Below are positions 5,026 through 7,634 of a DNA stretch of 7,634 bases, one piece after another (position 1 is the first letter of the stretch; each line of letters opens with the position of its first letter). The stretch comes from Christensenella sp. UBA1260 (GTDB taxonomy: Bacteria > Bacillota > Clostridia > Christensenellales > CAG-917). Position numbers and translations under genes: made by a program. The DNA is taken from NCBI GenBank assembly GCA_002308155.1, contig DBVQ01000088.1, positions 1-7,634 of the forward strand, in the 5' to 3' direction. The notes under the pieces were generated by a model. The model did no database searches and was not told the origin of the DNA. It saw only the letters and a program-made list of their open reading frames with translations.

Positions 5026-7038
5026 ATGCCAAAAAAGAAAGTTGTTTCCCCTGAAATTGTCGAAGATAGTCTTGTGAACAGCGCCGCCGCAGAGCAGGCG
5101 TTGGAGCAAGAACAACTCGAAGAAGAGGATCTTGAAAGCCAAGAGCCTGTTCTTGATGAGCCGGCACCCGCTCTGGAAGAGAAGAGCGAAGAGCAAAAAG
5201 AAGCTCCCGCCAAGAAATCCAAAAAGAGCAAGGCGCCAAAGGAAGAACCCGTCAACGTTCTCGCAGACAAAAAAGAAGACAAAAAAGAAGAGGAGAGAAA
5301 GGTTTTGCTCTCCGTCAAGAACCTCGATGTCAAATTCCACGTCCGTGGCAGGATTTTGACCGCAATTCGTGGCATATCGCTTGATATTTATGAAGGCGAG
5401 TCAATCGCAATCGTCGGTGAGTCAGGCTCAGGCAAATCCGTCTTTACAAAGACGTTTGCAGGTATGCTTGACAGCAACGGCTTCATTGACAGAGGCGAAA
5501 TCATCTTCAGCGATGACGAGCTTTCCGATACAGTTGCAAAACCAACCAATTTTGACAAGAAACTCCTTGACTGGGTTTTGAATTATCTCAACAGAGCTTC
5601 TTTGCTTGAGCATGGCGCAAAGACCTATCGCGAAATCCTTGAACTCAAAGCAGAATGCAGACGCAAACTCGCACTCTCCGAAGAGGAGAATGAGCATATT
5701 GAAAACCGTATTGCTGAGGCAAAGTATCAACTCACTGAGGCAATCAACTACAAGATGACTCTTTCCGGCAAGGATAACAAGGCGGAAATCGCTGAAGTCA
5801 AAGTCAAAATCAAGGGCTATGAGGCAGATCTTAAAGCACTTGAAAAAGAGAAAAAGGACGCGCTCAAGAAGCATAAAGTAGACTTCAAAGCGGACACAGA
5901 GTACATTGAGCAATACAATGCAAAACTTGCTGAACTCAAAGCTTGCTACAAAGAGGAAATCAAAGGCGAACTCAAACCGGAACAACTTGAAAGAAACGAA
6001 GTCCTCGGCAAAGAGATTTATCTCAGCTGTGGCAGATATGACTTCTTGCACCGCATGTTCCTCATCAATAAGCTTTTGAGATCTTTGCGTACGGCAATGA
6101 AACTCGGCGTTGATCTCAACGACGAAGAAATTCGCAACAAGGTCTTTGACAATGCTGTTTTCCGCGTCAAGTTCTTGGACGGCACAACCGAAACCCAACT
6201 TCACGGCACTTGCGTCTTGAACCTTGCAAAAATCAGATACGCAAAAGACTGGCAGAAGATCAGAGGTTCACGCATCGCAACCGTCTTCCAAGACCCGATG
6301 ACCAGCTTGAACCCGATTATCACAATCGGCAAGCAAATCACGTCAATCATCACGATGCACCAAAACTGCTCTGAGATTGAGGCGCGCGCCAAGGCTGTCG
6401 ACCTTATGAATAAGGTCGGTATCCCGAATGCAGAGAATCGTTTTGACGACTATCCGTTCCAGTATTCAGGCGGTATGCGTCAACGTATTGTCATTGCAAT
6501 CGCGCTCTCCTGCCAACCGAAGATTCTCATCTGCGACGAGCCGACAACGGCACTCGACGTCACAATCCAAGCTCAAATCCTTCGCCTTATCAAGGATTTG
6601 CAAAAAGAGTTTGGCTATACAATCGTGTTTATCACGCACGATCTCGGCGTCGTTGCGAATATCGCAGAAAGAGTCGCAGTTTTGTATGCAGGTCAAATTG
6701 TCGAGCTCGGCAAAGTGGAAGAGGTCTTTTACGACCCGCGCCACCCATACACATGGGCGCTCCTTTCATCACTGCCGCAACTCGCGCAAAGAAACACCAA
6801 GTTGTATTCAATTACAGGCACTCCGCCGTCATTGTACAACAAGATCGTCGGGGATCCTTTTGCCCCGCGTAATCCGTACTGCTTGAAGATAGACACAATG
6901 GTGGAACCGCCAATGTTCAAAGTGTCTGATACACACTACGCAAAGACATGGCTCCTCGACCCGCGTTCACCGCAGATCGAAAAACCGGAAATCATCAAGG
7001 CAATCCACGAGAAACTAACCGAAGCATTCAATATTTAA
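5026..7038 (+). CDS. oppD: Peptide ABC transporter ATPase OppD, enlarged and lacking the Fe-S cysteines
   Basis: This is one of two ATPases that power peptide uptake, acting on the cytoplasmic face of OppBC. The ABC domain begins near residue 93. Walker A is GESGSGKS (131-138), the Q-loop is VFQDPMTSLNP (420-430, Gln422), the signature is YSGGMRQR (480-487), Walker B is ILICDEPTTALD (500-511, catalytic Glu505) and the switch His is 538, so it looks catalytically complete. The C-terminal oligopeptide-transporter domain follows (HPYTWALLSSLPQ, 573-585; ITGTPPSL, 596-603). It is 670 residues against about 330-360 usually, for two reasons. Residues 1-92 form a Glu/Lys/Ala/Pro-rich tail, and about 163-401 form an insert between Walker A and the Q-loop with long predicted helices (205-315). 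The four cysteines that usually bind a [4Fe-4S] cluster are replaced by D610, N616, D623 and T641. Confidence 0.93.
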   Translation: MPKKKVVSPEIVEDSLVNSAAAEQALEQEQLEEEDLESQEPVLDEPAPALEEKSEEQKEAPAKKSKKSKAPKEEPVNVLADKKEDKKEEERKVLLSVKNLDVKFHVRGRILTAIRGISLDIYEGESIAIVGESGSGKSVFTKTFAGMLDSNGFIDRGEIIFSDDELSDTVAKPTNFDKKLLDWVLNYLNRASLLEHGAKTYREILELKAECRRKLALSEEENEHIENRIAEAKYQLTEAINYKMTLSGKDNKAEIAEVKVKIKGYEADLKALEKEKKDALKKHKVDFKADTEYIEQYNAKLAELKACYKEEIKGELKPEQLERNEVLGKEIYLSCGRYDFLHRMFLINKLLRSLRTAMKLGVDLNDEEIRNKVFDNAVFRVKFLDGTTETQLHGTCVLNLAKIRYAKDWQKIRGSRIATVFQDPMTSLNPIITIGKQITSIITMHQNCSEIEARAKAVDLMNKVGIPNAENRFDDYPFQYSGGMRQRIVIAIALSCQPKILICDEPTTALDVTIQAQILRLIKDLQKEFGYTIVFITHDLGVVANIAERVAVLYAGQIVELGKVEEVFYDPRHPYTWALLSSLPQLAQRNTKLYSITGTPPSLYNKIVGDPFAPRNPYCLKIDTMVEPPMFKVSDTHYAKTWLLDPRSPQIEKPEIIKAIHEKLTEAFNI

Positions 7039-7044
7039 CGGACT

Positions 7045-7634
7045 ATGAAGAACATAAAAGAGTTTTTTAACAACATAAAAGAAAGTATCGCAAAAAAAGT
7101 TGCGAGAAAGAAATACGAGTTGTCAACAATGGCATCTCACCTTCCGGAAGAGTGTCCGAAAGATGAGAACGGCAGAGAGATTCTCCTTTCCGTCAAACAT
7201 GTGGACATCACTTTTGGCAAGGGCGAAAATGCCGTTCGTGCCGTCAGGGATGCAAGCTTTGACATCTATCGTGGCGAGACATTCTCACTCGTTGGCGAAT
7301 CAGGCTCAGGCAAGACGACTATCGGTCGTGCTGTCATCAGAGTCAACCCATGTGCAGCGGGCGAAATCGATTATCGTGGCGTGCGTATCTCCGGCAAAAT
7401 CAAACATTCTCTTGACCGCGAAGTTATCAGAAACATCCAAATGGTCTTCCAAGATCCTGCAGCATCTCTTAATGAGCGCGCAACAGTTGACTATATCGTC
7501 AGCGAAGGTCTTTACAACTTCCACCTCTTCAAAAACGAGGCGGAGCGTGTTGCAAAGGTTGAAAATATGATCAAGGAAGTCGGCCTTTTGCCGGAGCACT
7601 TGACGCGTTATCCTCACGAGTTCTCAGGCGGACA
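7045..7634 (+). CDS. oppF: Peptide ABC transporter ATPase OppF, 3' end outside the window
   Basis: This is the partner ATPase of OppD. The reading frame is open from the ATG at 7045 to the window edge (196 complete codons plus two bases) and is interrupted only by the edge. A basic N-terminal stretch of about 45 residues leads into the ABC domain (ILLSVKHVDITFGKG, 46-60). Walker A is GESGSGKT (84-91) and the Q-loop is QMVFQDPAASLN (132-143, Gln136). YPHEFSGG (189-196) is the start of the signature, where the window stops. The Q-D-P-x-x-S-L-N and P-H-E-F-S-G-G sequences are typical of OppF/DppF. Walker B and the switch His are not visible. The gene starts 6 bases after the oppD stop with only a weak CGGA (7039-7042) ahead, so coupling to oppD translation is likely. 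ATG 7129 is an alternative start but also lacks a ribosome-binding site. Confidence 0.9.
   Translation, partial: MKNIKEFFNNIKESIAKKVARKKYELSTMASHLPEECPKDENGREILLSVKHVDITFGKGENAVRAVRDASFDIYRGETFSLVGESGSGKTTIGRAVIRVNPCAAGEIDYRGVRISGKIKHSLDREVIRNIQMVFQDPAASLNERATVDYIVSEGLYNFHLFKNEAERVAKVENMIKEVGLLPEHLTRYPHEFSGG
7051..7082 (+). repeat. Short in-frame direct repeat at the start of oppF
   Basis: AACATAAAAGA occurs at 7051-7061 and again at 7072-7082, a 21-base period that keeps frame. It encodes N-I-K-E twice, seven residues apart (residues 3-6 and 10-13), within a likely amphipathic helix. It may be a small tandem duplication or simply convergence in a lysine-rich segment. Confidence 0.5.

Noticed and set aside
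4852..5375. Overlapping minus-strand open frames across the oppC-oppD junction.
   Set aside because: They give Ser/Leu/Phe runs, the mirror of the charged OppD tail, with no domain or conserved pattern and no support from context.
5428..6204. A 258-codon minus-strand open frame opposite oppD.
   Set aside because: It is antisense to the E/K-rich insert of OppD, giving a Phe/Leu/Cys-rich product with no recognisable domain; low stop frequency opposite such codons explains it.
1..7634. tRNA or rRNA genes, CRISPR arrays, insertion sequences, riboswitches.
   Set aside because: Coding sequence fills almost all of the window. The two non-coding stretches, 1-84 and 2212-2358, show only the ribosome-binding sites and hairpins listed.

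Overview
The window holds one plus-strand operon for a peptide ABC importer of the Opp/Dpp family, in the order oppA-oppB-oppC-oppD-oppF. It begins in the leader just upstream of oppA and stops inside oppF, at the signature motif of that ATPase. The lipoprotein binding protein, strong GGAGG-type ribosome-binding sites, lysine-rich proteins, moderate-to-low G+C and the enlarged OppB and OppD forms point to a low-G+C Gram-positive bacterium (Bacillota, probably a clostridial or related gut lineage). I cannot name a genus from the sequence.

Layout: 1-84 leader with a ribosome-binding site; 85-2211 oppA, a 708-residue lipoprotein; 2212-2358 an intergenic stretch with two strong tandem hairpins, the second followed by a T run; 2359-3960 oppB; 3964-5013 oppC; 5026-7038 oppD; 7045 to the end oppF, incomplete. 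From oppB onward the genes are separated by 3, 12 and 6 bases, so they are almost certainly co-transcribed and probably translationally coupled. No minus-strand gene, RNA gene, mobile element or CRISPR array is visible.

How the parts work together: lipid-anchored OppA captures peptides outside the cell and hands them to a channel made of OppB and OppC. The OppD/OppF ATPase pair drives import. The hairpins after oppA would let the binding protein be made in excess over the membrane and ATPase subunits. The codon contrast between oppA and oppD (proline CCA in 15 of 19 codons versus CCG in 18 of 29) fits stronger expression of oppA.

The pathway is ordinary but the proteins are not. OppA looks circularly permuted: the segment that normally forms the C-terminus of this family lies just after the lipobox, and the protein stops soon after the W-x-x-D-Y-x-D-P motif. 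OppB carries an insert of about 270 residues between its first two membrane helices. OppD has a charged N-terminal tail and a largely helical insert of about 240 residues between Walker A and the Q-loop, and it lacks all four cysteines of the usual C-terminal iron-sulfur site. These are the points most worth following up.
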